A program made the translations under genes and the position numbers. DNA of 64,000 nucleotides from Apis mellifera. Lineage: Eukaryota; Arthropoda; Insecta; Hymenoptera; Apidae. Below are positions 12,601-24,945 of the stretch, piece after piece; the first letter of the stretch is position 1; each line of letters opens with the position of its first letter. The stretch is taken from the NCBI RefSeq assembly GCF_003254395.2, contig NC_037646.1, forward strand, positions 10,907,381 through 10,971,380. Direction: 5' to 3'. The notes under the pieces are model-generated. The model was not told the origin of the DNA. It ran no database searches and saw only the letters and a list, made by a program, of their open reading frames with translations.

Positions 12601-12790
12601 CGTAAATAAAGATGAAAATACAACTTGTTGTTGTCATTCTGGTACTAAAAAGTATTGGAAAAAAATGGAAAAAATTATGCAAGAAAATAAAAACTTAGAA
12701 AATATGGTAACAAAAAGTAGAAGAGAAATGGCAGAAATTCGAGAAATGCTAAGTAGCGTATTATCTGTACGATTAGAACCTGGTTTTTAA
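9653..12790 (+). CDS. ITPR-interacting-domain protein (TESPA1/KRAP family)
   Basis: Relative of vertebrate ITPRID1/2 (KRAP/SSFA2) and TESPA1, which bind IP3 receptors and influence calcium release. Exons 9653-9693, 9997-10284, 10359-10654, 11436-11660 and 11775-12790 join in frame to 621 residues. The diagnostic block is at about 141-187: ADPEAILLGLGFGG, then SRIPKRFLQPSKLKGI. In the family this LGFG...RIPxRF...GI block forms the IP3R-interacting core. A basic-acidic DSDT/KRSFEDT region follows, then a long Asn/Lys/Asp-rich low-conservation stretch. A predicted coiled coil lies in the last 50 residues (KYWKKMEKIMQENKNLENM onward). The start is the first ATG of exon 2 and fits the exon phase. 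A candidate 68-nt exon at 10855-10922 is not included because it breaks the frame. Family assignment is firm; paralogue identity is not. Confidence 0.85.
10855..10922 (+). other. candidate frame-shifting cassette exon
   Basis: Sixty-eight bases flanked by TTATAG and GTAAGT. From the upstream exon it reads in frame as GSDDTLSVSKLCPHRRHSG and three more residues. Skipping it joins 10654 to 11436 in frame. Including it sends the next exon into a TAG four codons later. It could be an alternative or NMD-triggering exon, or a chance open stretch. Confidence 0.4.
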
Positions 12791-14133
12791 CTATACTTGA
12801 ATACAGATAAAAATATATTGCTCCATATGATATTCGAAATAAATTTTGACAATATATTTTCAAAATTATTTCGCATATTAATAATATTTTTGAATGTATG
12901 TTTAAAACATTTTACACTTAAGAAGAGTGTAATTCACAGAATTTCACAAAAAATTATCACAAAAGCTCATAATAAGCTCAAAAATTGCAATGCAGTAAGA
13001 ATGCATTTTTACTTATATAATTATATTTGTTTTTAATTTTAAATAAAAATGTAAATATTTTGTTATAATTAAAAATTTTTATTTTTTAGTAAATATGGAT
13101 GAAATAGCATTATCTCATATATTTACAAATAATATATTGTTGATTTATTATGAAATATTTTAGTATACTTGAAAAATTATTGCTATTATTTTATTATTTT
13201 TGTTGCTATAAAACATGTTAATGTTAAAATTTTCATTTAAATTTCATTGTTGATAATATATAAATTAATTTACCATTGTTCAATCGTACTCAATGTACAC
13301 GTATATATTAAATTGTAAATATGTATAAAGTAACTTTAGAAATTGCATTTATTCGATAATTTAAAGATGTATATGTAAGCATATACTTCAAAGTAACAAA
13401 AATAATTTTTTTAAAATTCTAGTCCAATTAATTTTCGCATCAATAACATAATTTCATTATATTGCTATAAAAAAAGAAAAAAGGCAATAATAGTTATAGA
13501 AGTAGCAGCAGCACTAATAGTAATGATAATAACAATAAAGATAAAAATAAGATTCAGCTATTTTTTTTTTTCTGATAAATGTTAATATTTTTTTTATGCA
13601 TGTAAATTAATTTGTAAATAATTTACGTCTTACTATAAGAATTAAATATTATATTTGTGAAAAAAGAAAGTAAGAACCATTTTGTAATATTTAACTTTAT
13701 CTTGTATAAATATTTGCAATTGCATTTTATGCTTTCATATAAATATTCAAATTTTTATCAATTTAAAAATATACATTTTAAAGTAACAAAACTATTTTTG
13801 ATTGAAACTTTTTGTATAATGGAAAAAGTTATTATGAATGATTATTAATAATTATTATTAATAAAGTCATAATTTTATAAGTTCATCAATTGCCTTTAAT
13901 GCTCAAATATTATATATATTTCTATTATTGTATTAGTTCTTATTATGAACTAAACATAGTTTTGTTGGGGCTCTATGCTAACATTAACTACATTTCAGCA
14001 CAAAACTTTTATAATTAAGTTAGACATAATTATAAAAATTATATTTACGTATTATTAATCAAAACATTTAAAGTACAAATTAAAATGGAAGTTACAACAG
14101 GATTTATGTATATACGTGTGTACATATAAATAT

Positions 14134-14167
<34 letters not shown>

Positions 14168-15273
14168 TATTTTTTTTAATCTAACATATTATTTAATGTT
14201 TTTAATTGTTAAATTCATAACAAAGGTTCTATTCCATATTATGTGCCTACATTCCAATAAATTTGATGTATACAAATTATACAAACAGGATAGGAGCTTT
14301 GTAGAAAATATGAAATGTACAAATAATATAGGAATATTGAATAAATATTTGACAGGATTAATTTTTACTCTCTCTCTCTCGCTCTCTCTCTCTTTTTTTA
14401 TGTACGTGAAACATAATTTTTATCTATAAAGCTAAATTAAACATGACATATCATTGAACATGATTGATGACAGTATAATTAATTTCTTATTCACACTGTT
14501 GCTACTAACATAAGTCCATTATACATAATATTTATAGCTATGAAAACTTCGAGATTTAAATAGAAAATTAAGAATATTATGATTTTTCAGTGAATTTACA
14601 CGACGATAGGAACACAAGACCACAACGGTAACTGACACTGTGATTTATTTTCTATATCTAATATTTTGTATTTTAATGACTAAACATAACACGGAATCTA
14701 GTTACTGAAGATGTTCTTATAATTGGACATTGAACTGTTTAAAGTGCAACAGAGGATTGAGTGAATTTTACAATTAAAACTACGCGAAAATTTATATATC
14801 AAATTATCACTAGATAAAAAAAAGTAATACAATAGTATTTTGAAAGTAACATGCAGTCAAAACAAGAAGCTTAGACTTTTGTTGAATTTATGAAACATAG
14901 AATATGAGTGGATGTCGTACCTTTTAAGGAAAGAAATAATGTTGCAAATATTTGGATAGCTTGATTGTTAATTCAAATACACATAAGTATCTTGTAGAAT
15001 TATTAATTATACATAAGCTACCCTTAGTAAAGAACTGAGATCCATGGTCCACTCAATCTTATTTTTAAACACGAATCTGCTAGAATATCATTTTGTAAAC
15101 TGCATCCATGTATTTATGTAATATGTCTGTGTAATGTTGAGATGTACCTGTGAATGTAGATGTATTCTTCCTTAGCATATCTTAAAATGTATATAAACAA
15201 ATATGATCAAACATGATCTATATTTAGTCTTCTTTTTCTTCTCTGAAAAATAGGAAAAAAATAGATGTCTTTT
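12791..15273. other. 3' flanks of two convergent genes
   Basis: AT-rich sequence between the stop of the ITPRID-like gene and the stop of the acidic-protein gene. An AATAAA at 13042-13047 is a plausible polyadenylation signal for the former. Simple repeats: alternating TA then AC at about 14133-14168 and a CT run at about 14369-14393. No coding exon is supported. Confidence 0.6.
14133..14168. repeat. compound (AT)n/(AC)n microsatellite
   Basis: Uninterrupted TA dinucleotides pass into AC dinucleotides in the 3' flank of the ITPRID-like gene. Confidence 0.85.
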
Positions 15274-17073
15274 TTACCTTATTCTAGGATAATAATAAAA
15301 TCATCATATAAAAAAAAAAAAGAAAAAACATACTTTACAACTTCCTGTTGATGTTGATCAAGGTGAAGTTCAACAATGGTTTCTGTTCTACTTTGCACTT
15401 TGAAAGTAACTTGTGCAGCCAAGTATTTATCTTTGTTATTTACCGACCATCCTGAATACTATAAAATATAATATTCATTATAATATTCATTAAAAAAATA
15501 TTTATAAAAAATAAAATTATTAAAAATAATATATAGATTTTATAATAAAATTAATGTTAAAAATATGTTAAAAGCCCACCGTCGATGTGCTTTTATATAA
15601 CGTTTTTCCATCTTCTTTAAAAGGTAAAAATTTTTGAAGTAATGCTTTTCCATCTATCCTCCATAATGTTGGATCCGTATTTCCACCATCTGTATTTCCA
15701 ATATCAGCTTTTGCAACAACAAATGCACCAGACTAAAATAATAAATACATGAAACATTGTATTCTTGTAATATAAATAAACAAATGTATAGGATGTTATA
15801 AACTCATTATACAACTCACAGTAAAATCTTTTGGCGTTTCTCCTGATGATTCGTTATAGCTATTATCATCAGAATCTTCTTCATCTTCATCTTCTTTTTC
15901 ATCTTCTTCTTTTTTAGACCGTCTTTTTCTTTTAGGTTTTTTTCCTGTGTCTGAATCAGATTCTTCATCTTCTTCATCATCTTCTTCTTCATCTTCTTCT
16001 TCTTCTTCATCTTCTTCTTCTTCTGAATGTTGCCGTTTTTTAGCAACTTCTCTTTGTGGCCTTTTTTTAGCACCACTCTAAATATTAAAATTAGTATTAT
16101 CGAGATAATCTGATTATGATTTTATGTTTATATTTTTATGATTATATGATTTTTATTATAAGATTATTAATATTATACAGGTACAATATATATTATATAT
16201 ATTTATATTAATTTTTTACTAAAAATTGTTTGAACCAAAAATATAAATGATAATACTTTTATTTTGATCAATATATGACTTTTAATACAAAACATAGAAT
16301 TTGATAGAAGGATTAAACATCACAGAAGTGCAATGTTTTGAAAAATACATATTAATGACCGATATTAATAATTTAGTAATAATTTATCGACTATAATAGT
16401 TTAATAAAATTTTGAAGAATAAGTGATTTTCTATATATACAATAAAAAATTAAATTTTTTACAATAAAAAATTAAATTTTTATTTATATTGAGATTTAAG
16501 AAATATAGAAAATGTATTTTATTGATGGTAACATATATTCGATAAAATACATCGGTTGCGTATTTGATACGGCTACAATATATCACTGCTACATAACTGA
16601 ATCGACTTGTGTTTTCTCATTATCTACTAAATAGGACGATTAATTAGAAATGATATTTATTTCTGACAATAACGAAAAATATGAAATTAAGAGAAAAACG
16701 TAAATATCAGAGATAATAACTTGAATCCTTTATCTATAAACATTTATGTTTGTTTTCTTACTTGATGAAAAATATGAAGAATCGAAGTGCCGCCGAATGA
16801 CAGAACTTTATTTGTGAATAACGATGTATATATAGATATTTTCACATATAAGAAAATTCATAAAAAATATGACAGAAAATCAAGAAGTTATGATAAATTA
16901 AAAAATAGAAAAAATACATTCAAGAAATAGTAAAAAAGAGAAAAGTATTAGTAGCGTGGGCTTACTTCAGCTCCGGCCTCAGGAGTCCACTCTTCTTCAG
17001 AAGCTCCTTCCACTTCTTCCGGATCATCCGCGGAATATTCATCCTCGTCTGAGACGTCCTTAGTTTTCTTCAT
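15274..17073 (-). CDS. acidic Lys/Glu-rich protein, family not recognised
   Basis: Exons 17073-16966, 16077-15820, 15732-15580, 15458-15334 and 15283-15274 close in frame to 217 residues. The N-terminal half is highly charged: an acidic start (KDVSDEDEY, SEEEWTPEAG), a basic patch (SGAKKRPQREVAKKRQ), a long Glu/Asp run, then KKPKRKRRSKK, which looks like a nuclear localisation signal. The C-terminal half is globular in composition, with SGAFVVAKADIGNT, LWRIDGKALLQKFLPF, GKTLYKSTST, YSGWSVNNKDKYLAAQV and SRTETIVELHLDQ, and ends EVVKIR. The last coding exon is only ten bases, but phase and splice sites fit. A nuclear, chromatin- or RNA-associated protein is plausible from the charge pattern; the function is unknown to me. 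Its promoter is shared, or nearly so, with the dipeptidase gene. Confidence 0.75.
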
Positions 17074-17735
17074 GTTGCTTTTTCGCGAAATGTTTGCAAA
17101 CTTTCCCAATGGGGCTCACTGGATAAGAGAAAAACTTGACGAGATTATGTACGAGACAAACCAATTACGTACGCGACTGCCGCAAACAATATGGCGGTAT
17201 ATAGCGATCGGAATTGCCTTTTACGCACAACCTCCTGCGCAGCTGGAAGCGACGCGTGCTTTATAACTTCCTGCGCGTTCATAAACGCGCGAAAAATGGA
17301 ATTTTTAGATAACTATATAAATCGTTTACGAAATTTTTATAATCTATTTATAAATTGCAATAATATAAGATATTAAATTACTATTAAAAAAAAATAAATA
17401 AAAAAAAAAGAAATGTAAAAAATAAAATGATTAGACTTAATACTAATAAGTTAATAATATACATTGTATAATAGTTTAAAGCAATTTGAAAATGCATTTA
17501 TTGAATAAGTTTAATTATATAATTAATTAATTGTTTATGATTTATTGATATTTTTTAATATCTTGAATTATAAAAATTTGTCCGAATTCAAAATGTTTTT
17601 TTTTGTTCGAGTTGGATCGATATGAGAGCTGGCGCATGCGTTAATATTTTAGTGAATAAGTCTCTTCCTTTGCTATTAACAGTGCTAAGAATTTAGCGTG
17701 TAGAGAGAACAAATAATTACGAAAAGAAGATAAAA
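17074..17735. promoter_or_regulatory. divergent promoter, acidic-protein gene / dipeptidase
   Basis: A GC-richer, CpG-containing block at about 17074-17300 adjoins the minus-strand start codon. A GCGCATGCG NRF1/Ewg-type palindrome lies at 17632-17640, about 95 bp before the dipeptidase start. The middle is AT-rich. Short frames at 17072-17376 have no family signature. Confidence 0.5.
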
Positions 17736-20700
17736 ATGTTCGAGCTATACGGTATGAACAAAGATGGTATGGTTTATCGTTCTCCACCGCCAAGAAGAAA
17801 AGAAGTGGACATATTAGAGGTAATTCGAAAAAATTGATTGATCTAATTATTTGTTTGATAAGCATTGTTGTATTTATCAATGCTCATTTTCCTACTTAAA
17901 GATATTCTTGTATACAAGACTTTATAATATGTATAATAAATAATGATAATATTAAATTTTATTAGAAGACTTAATTCGTAATACTATATAAAATATTTAA
18001 ACAAAATTAACAAATATTTTGATTATTCACTTTGATTGAAACTATTATATTTGCAGACTTGTTTGCAATTACCATCTCCTGAACTAATGAGAAAATTACC
18101 AAACGGTGATGCAATACATCATGCAAAGGATTCAGGTGTTTCAACTTCTTTTGATAAAAATAAAGATCCACCAAGAGAAAGTGGTAAGTTTTTATACGTG
18201 AAAATAATTATAATTTAAAAATATAAAGTATCATTTTTATGCATATAATTATTTATCGTTAGAACAGAAATATGATTTTACGGATGAAATGAAATAGGTT
18301 AGAAAAATTAAAACAGATTATATCCTTTATAATATTATATATTAAAATAATATTATATATTATAAAGAATATTATCATTAGTTCATCATTTTCTTTCTTG
18401 TTCTTTTTTTCATTCTTTTCTCATTTTATATATATGTAAGTTTGTTCATTGCTGTGGAACTGCCAACATAATTTTTCTAACGATAAAAGATAGATATAAA
18501 AAAATTGTTAATCATCATTAACAACTTTGCTCGATTGAAGATTTCACTTTGGAATTCGATATTTATTTTTTTTACATATGAATTAATTACCAATTTTCGA
18601 TTCCAATAATCAATATTGAAATGTGTTATGAAGTTTATCAACTTCTAATTGAAATCGATGAAAAAGAAGAAAAATTGTCGCGGAATAAAAAGAATTTATA
18701 ATCGTTTTATTGTTATTTCTACGTCTGCATTCATCGATGACTAAATAACGACGTAAAAGGAAGGTGTGTGGATGCTATGATACGCAGGACGGAGCGTGTT
18801 GAGGAAATGGATAGTGATGATTGGTTTCTTTTTCCTTGGATGTGCTCTGGTCGCCGGTGTTGGATTACCTTTAGCTTTGGAACTACGTAGCTCGCACTTG
18901 TTGGAAGCTAGACTTCAAGTTGTCCGACGAATGCTCTCTGAAATACCTTTGATCGATGGGTACGAAATTATCTTGTAAAAAAAAAAATTGATTTCAAACT
19001 CTATAATTTGTAAATATCATGAATGTTTCAGACACAATGATTTTGCATGGAATCTTCGAAAACATCGAGGAAGTACAAAGTTGAAAGATTTTCCTTTCGA
19101 TGAAAATTTATCGCAAAATGTAAGTTGGGGATCTCAATGGCAGACTGATCTGGTACGGTTACGACAAGGTATTGTAGGTGGGCAATTCTGGTCCGTGTAT
19201 GTACCGTGCGAAGCACAATTTCTCGATGCAGTGCAACTTACTCTGGAACAGATAGACGTGATACGTAGGCTCACTTCGAGATATTCGAAGAAAATAAGGA
19301 TGGTAACGAGTAGTAAGGAACTCGAGAAAGCGCATAAAGATGGCGTGATCGGGAGTTTAGTAGGAATTGAAGGAGGCCACAGCATTGGGACATCTATGGC
19401 TGTGTTAAGAAGTTTTCATCGACTAGGAGCACGATATATGACTTTGACACATAAATGTAATACTCCATGGTAAGATTATGTAGGAATATAGAAGAACAAA
19501 AAAAGTATAAAAAAAATGATGGACATACATAGATAGGTAAATATATATAAATATGACAGTAGATAAACCACCAATCGTTGCTATCATCCGCAGGGCGGAT
19601 TCTTGTTCGGTAGAAGATCCGAATTCGGATGCACGATTGGATTTTCACAGCGACGGATTGTCGATATTTGGTAAAGCAGTGGTAAAAGAATTGAATCGAT
19701 TAGGAATGCTCGTGGATTTGTCTCATGTTTCGATAAGGACCATGAGGGATGCGTTGGCAATGAGTAAGGCGCCTGTAATATTTTCTCATAGCGCTGCCAG
19801 AGCTCTCTGTAATTCATCTAGCAATGTTCCAGATGATATACTTCGTAATTTGGTAAGAAAAGAAAGTTGAATAAGATTATTTTTTTTTCGACGTCTCAAT
19901 TTTTTTATTTTTCATCTTTGTTTTACATATTTTATACATATAGATAATTTGATTATAATGAAGTCATAAAATTAATTTTATAAAAAATTTTTTGCTAGAA
20001 TAGATCAATTTAAGATATTTAAAAGATATAAAGAATTCGATCATCTTTCAGTATCGTATGTAAATTTTATATAAATTCATATAATTTACGAAAAATTAAA
20101 ATTCCTTTAAATATTTAAAATATTATATAATAAAATTTATATTATTTAAGATTCATTCATATTGCTCGTGTAATCATCAGGTATGAAAGAATAGATTGTA
20201 TGAAACACAAGAAATATGCGAAACGATATTCTTTTGTTCATATTCTCTTTGTTTTTTATGCAATAAGTTTTAGAAACTTCAAATTATACCATTTTTTCGA
20301 TTAATAATTTTTTAATAAATAAATAAATTTTTTAATAAATAGTTTAATACTTTCTTATAAGAAATAACGAATAAATTGTATCGATTGCATTAAAAATTGT
20401 ATAATTCCAATTACAAAAATGAAGATCATGTCCTCTGTGTCACGTTCTCTACAGAAAAATTATTAATATATAGTAATATATATCTTTATAGATAAATAAA
20501 TACTCTGTAAAATAAATATCATTAAAATGACATTTAAACTAGATTAAATTTAAATTGTAATTAATTAATTATTTTTTCATTACATGGAATTTTTAATTAT
20601 TTTGTACAAAATAAAATATATAAAGCCCTGAGAGCTAACACATGAATTATATCACCAATATGGTATCAATCAATCAATGGCCGTTGTTGAATGCAATAAT

Positions 20701-21867
20701 TTATAACCTCGTTATTTCAACTAAATCTTCTTCTATCCATATTTTATATATATCTTTTTGCAATAATAATATTATTTATTATCTAAAATCAATATAAATA
20801 ATTTATATATCAGAATATTTAAAAATTAAATTATTATATTATAAAATTATATATTATAAAATTAAATTATTAATTATTTAATTAAAAATTAAAAATTAAA
20901 TTATTTGTATATATAAAATTATATTAAAATTATATTAAAATTTATGTTTTTCATTATGAATACTAAATATAGAAAAATATCTTGATTAATTTAAGTTTTT
21001 ATTTGCTAAAATTACTAATACTTGGTCCACATGACCAAAGTACATTGATTAGTATGTCAAACAATACCTCGTAGATAGGCAAGAACGAGAATGCTGGTAT
21101 GACCGTGTCTTATCTTTTGTTTTAGTCGGTGAATGGTGGTTTGGTTATGGTAAGCTTTGACAGTGCACATTTAAGCTGTGGAGATAAAGCTTCTATGTAT
21201 GATGTAATAGGTATGTATATATTAAAATATCGTTAAAAAATAAAATTTTCATTTTGATCAATGCCAAATAATTGTTTTTTATATATTGCATAAAAAAATA
21301 AAAAAAAAAAGAAAAAAATATATAGTTGTTCTTTATAGCTCATATCAATCATATAAGGCGAATAGCTGGTGTTAATCATGTAGGTCTTGGAGCTGGTTAT
21401 GATGGAATATCAAGGTAAATATGAATGGATAATAATCTATTTAATTTAATAATCTATTTCTTAAACTTTTTAAAGATGCGATCTTTTATAATAATTTTAT
21501 AAATTTTTTATTAGAACATAAGAATATTTTTAATAGAGTAAAAAAAAAAATGTTTTCCTTTTTTTATGTTATGATTCTTTGTGAATTACGTTATTTTTAA
21601 GTAAAAATAAAATGAATGCGGTATGTTTTCAGTCCGCCAGTCGAACTTCCAGACGTTTCTGGTTATCCTTTGTTATTGGCCGAACTGACGAGAGATCGAA
21701 GATGGTCGGCTTTGGATATTAAGAAATTGGTGGGTGGAAATTTATTGAGAGTATTGAAAGAAGTGGAGAATCACGCTGTAACCATGTCGCATCAATCTCC
21801 AGCAGAGGAATTGATTCCTCAGGAGTTGATAGAAGATACCGCCTATTGCAGATACCATGATGCTTAG
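17736..21867 (+). CDS. membrane dipeptidase (renal dipeptidase, M19)
   Basis: Zinc metallopeptidase that hydrolyses dipeptides; vertebrate DPEPs also cleave cystinyl-bis-glycine and leukotriene D4. Eight exons (17736-17819, 18057-18183, 18788-18959, 19032-19469, 19594-19852, 21126-21210, 21339-21414, 21633-21867) give 491 residues. All five zinc ligands are present: H129 and D131 (IDGHNDFAWN), E241 (GIEGGHS), H318 (DLSHVS) and H339 (VIFSHSAAR). SSNVPDDILRNL, GLGAGYDGI and NLLRVLKEVE follow the family. The N-terminus is unusual: about 77 cytosolic residues (proline- and arginine-rich at the start) then a hydrophobic segment at 79-101, so a type II membrane topology is predicted instead of a cleaved signal peptide. 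No hydrophobic C-terminal GPI signal is visible; the protein ends CRYHDA. An AATAAA lies at 21978-21983. Confidence 0.94.
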
Positions 21868-21977
21868 AAACAGTTCGACATCAATATTTCGATAATGGAT
21901 AATTTTCGGAATGTCGAATCATCTATTTCTTATTGTTTCCTCTCTTTGTACCTGAATTATTATGTTTTACATTTTCT

Positions 21978-21983
21978 AATAAA
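21978..21983 (+). terminator. polyadenylation signal AATAAA
   Basis: Canonical hexamer about 110 bases after the dipeptidase stop codon; the only well-placed one in this 3' flank. Confidence 0.6.
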
Positions 21984-23262
21984 GTAGTCACGGATCATCC
22001 GAATAATTGTTTTTTCTATCGTTTACATTTTAATAATTCGCATATAACCTCTTATAAACGTTTCATGTTCACCATCCACGTGTAATGTAATATCTTTATC
22101 GAGACGAATGTATTTAATTTCACATCCTTTGCGCCACAGTTAACGAGTCACCTAACTGTGCAGCAAGAAATAAAAAATATAATTAACTGTAATCGTTTCG
22201 TTCATAATCAAAATGTCTATGCACGATAAAATGAACATCGAAATAATGTTCGTATAAATATATACATATATATTTATATATTGAAATACATATTTTCATC
22301 TATAGTATTACATAATTACATATTTATATATTTATATTAATATGAATAAAGTGTATTCATATTATAATATAGTAAATTATTATGTATAATGAATATTATA
22401 TATTTATATTCATATACAAGATATTCTAAAAATATGGGAATATTTATATATTTAACTAAATATTCCTGAAATAATTCATTTTCAAAAACTTTCATTATCG
22501 TTTTGTTAATAAATTGTTAATAAACTGACCAATCACAGAGAATGTAAACTAATCAAGTTACGATAGGTTACAATAGCATTGGATATCTGTTGCTGTTCGA
22601 ATATGAACGAGCAACATGAAAGAAATATGACTTATTTTTTAATAAAAAAATATTTATTATATTTAACAAATTTTCTTTGATATATATATAGTTTGGACTT
22701 AATCGATCTATATGTCGATCTATATCTATTTGAATTTACTATTTTTAATAATTATTAATAACTTGTTATTAACAAAATCACAAAGCCAAAATTTTTGCAG
22801 AAAAAAATTACATCAGAAATTTAATCGATATTCTCACATTTTTAAGATACTTTGTATATTTTTTATATGTCATCATAATATCGATTCATTCGATATAGAA
22901 CGATATATTACGCAGTTATATTACGCAATTATAAATTTACAAGTAATAAAGATAAGTATAATATTTTGTTAATTTTTTTTATATTCAAAAAACTTATATA
23001 ATAATTAAATAAGAAAAAAATATTATGAAAAGAAAATGTGTAGTAAAAAGAAATCGAAAGATATATAATAATACCAAATAATAATATGTGACTAACGAAG
23101 AAATTAGTAAGTGATAAAATTATCGAAAAAGACAAGATAAATCACGATTAGATTTTTAGAAGAAGAGAAATGCTATAGAAATTAAAAAAACAAAGAAAAA
23201 AGTAATGATAGAAAAAGAAATAGCATGATAAAGAAAAAAAATTTTCAGATTGTTTTACACAA

Positions 23263-23300
23263 TTATCGATTACAAATTATCGATTATCGATTAACGATTA
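23263..23300. promoter_or_regulatory. tandem TATCGATTA cluster
   Basis: TTATCGATTA, TTATCGATTATCGATTA and ACGATTA lie within 40 bases. ATCGAT-type words are targets of Cut/CDP, DREF (TATCGATA) and BEAF-32 (CGATA) factors in flies. The cluster lies upstream of the presumed neprilysin transcription start. Regulatory meaning is inferred. Confidence 0.4.
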
Positions 23301-23891
23301 CCAACTATCAAATAGCAGCTACTTTTCGATTAATAAGTCAGTTCCGTTGGTTATAAGATACGTATCTAAATTCGAGAATATAGTTATACTTACAAATAAC
23401 ATGTTGTTATTGTATCATTCATGTTATCATCAATTATACATTAATTACAGAAATGTAGATGTTCATGAGAAATTTTAGCACAATCAAAGATCTAAAATGT
23501 GGAAATATTAATTGAAGGACAATCTTTAATTATTCAAGCATAGTTAACTTGTTCGTGTTTTCCCAAAAACACTGTCACGCGATCTATTCGATAATCGATT
23601 AATTATAAGTGTAACGTCTCATTCGATCAACTAGCACAAGAGGGCAGTACGGCATGTCTGGAAGAAAGCCCGCGTTGAAATGATCGAGAATTGACTGTTC
23701 ATTTGAAGCAAAGAGAGAATAAGAGAAAATCTGTTCTTGGATGATTTCGTGGCGCGAAGTGGTAGGGGATTCGAAGATTATACTCGTTGGTTTGTAAGTC
23801 GAAAGAACAGTTTGGTTTACGATCGCTTTCGAGTTGTATTATTTTTTCTCCGAGTTTCAAAATGTTCGAATACTAAGTACAAATCGCAATC

Positions 23892-23895
<4 letters not shown>

Positions 23896-23942
<47 letters not shown>
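23896..23942. repeat. (AT)n microsatellite
   Basis: More than twenty uninterrupted AT units in the presumed 5' UTR exon of the neprilysin gene. The frame running through it (Ile-Tyr repeats) is not a gene. Confidence 0.95.
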
Positions 23943-23945
<3 letters not shown>

Positions 23946-24945
23946 ATCGAGAATTGAAGCGAAAAGAAAAAAGAAGGAAAAAACGAGTGCGGTATTAGCG
24001 ATCATACGATCTAATGGCTGTGACGAATTGATTTGACAATATAAAAGGCTATTTTATTTTGCGAACATACTTATTAATTTTTTTTTGTTTATTTTTCTTC
24101 TGATTATTTTTCATTCATTCGTTTTCTCTTTCAATCTCGATTTTGCACAATTAATTATGAATTAATGAAGATATATGAGAGTAAAGAGAAGACATATGAA
24201 AACAATTATCGATACGAAATTAATATTAATATTTTTCTAAATCTAACTTTTTAAGAATACGAAAAACACAGGTGAGTGTGATGAATCGATTATTTGACGA
24301 TAATTATAAATAATAAAAAAACATATATGGTATATTTTGATATTGTGTCATTTAATCATTTAATTATTTTAATCAACCAAGACAAATTTTATTTTAAAAA
24401 ATGATGTCGCATCACGGTACGAACGAAAGGAAGTAACCATTGGCAATGAACTCAGAACTTTAGAACGTGAGCACGTGTTTCTTTGTAAACATCTACTCGG
24501 CCATTCCCTTCCCTTTTTGCTTTACGTTCGATGAACCGTAATCCTTCCGAAAGAGAGGGTTCTAAATAAAAATAGCTATGGTTAATTTCGAATCAAACAG
24601 ATATACTTGTCATGTTGTGAAACATTCGCAAATTTTTCTATGTTTATCTCCTTCTATTTCCTTCCTTCTTGACGTAACTACAAATATCGAAAGATTTAAA
24701 TTTTTGAAACTACACATTTTTTATTAATAATTAGTTTCGAAAATATATTAAGAAAAATGTTTTTTAAAAAAACAGAATATTATGAAAAGTATCAATCGTA
24801 TAATTTCAATTGTTATAATTTGTAAAAATATATGTAAATAAGTGTATTTTTATCGTATAAAATATCTCTAAAATGCAAGACGACTTTGATTGTTTTTTGT
24901 TTCAGACGAAATCAATCGGCTAAAAAAAGACAAGGGGAATGAAAA

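Larger units (their letters stand above)
21868..24945. other. intergenic region and 5' UTR of neprilysin gene
   Basis: Begins with the dipeptidase 3' UTR (AATAAA at 21978-21983), followed by AT-rich spacer. From about 23260 the sequence becomes richer in CGATTA words. A likely non-coding first exon of the neprilysin gene runs to 24271 (CACAG before GTGAGT) and contains an (AT)n repeat. The second exon, beginning at about 24906 after TTTCAG, holds the start codon. Confidence 0.55.

Noticed and set aside
15816..16076. Lys/Met repeat frame on the minus strand
   Set aside because: It is a shifted frame of the Glu/Asp-rich exon 16077-15820, whose true frame is fixed by splice phase on both sides.
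23737..24036. 99-codon frame through an (AT)n repeat
   Set aside because: The repeat gives Ile-Tyr alternation, and the frame lies in a presumed 5' UTR exon without family features.
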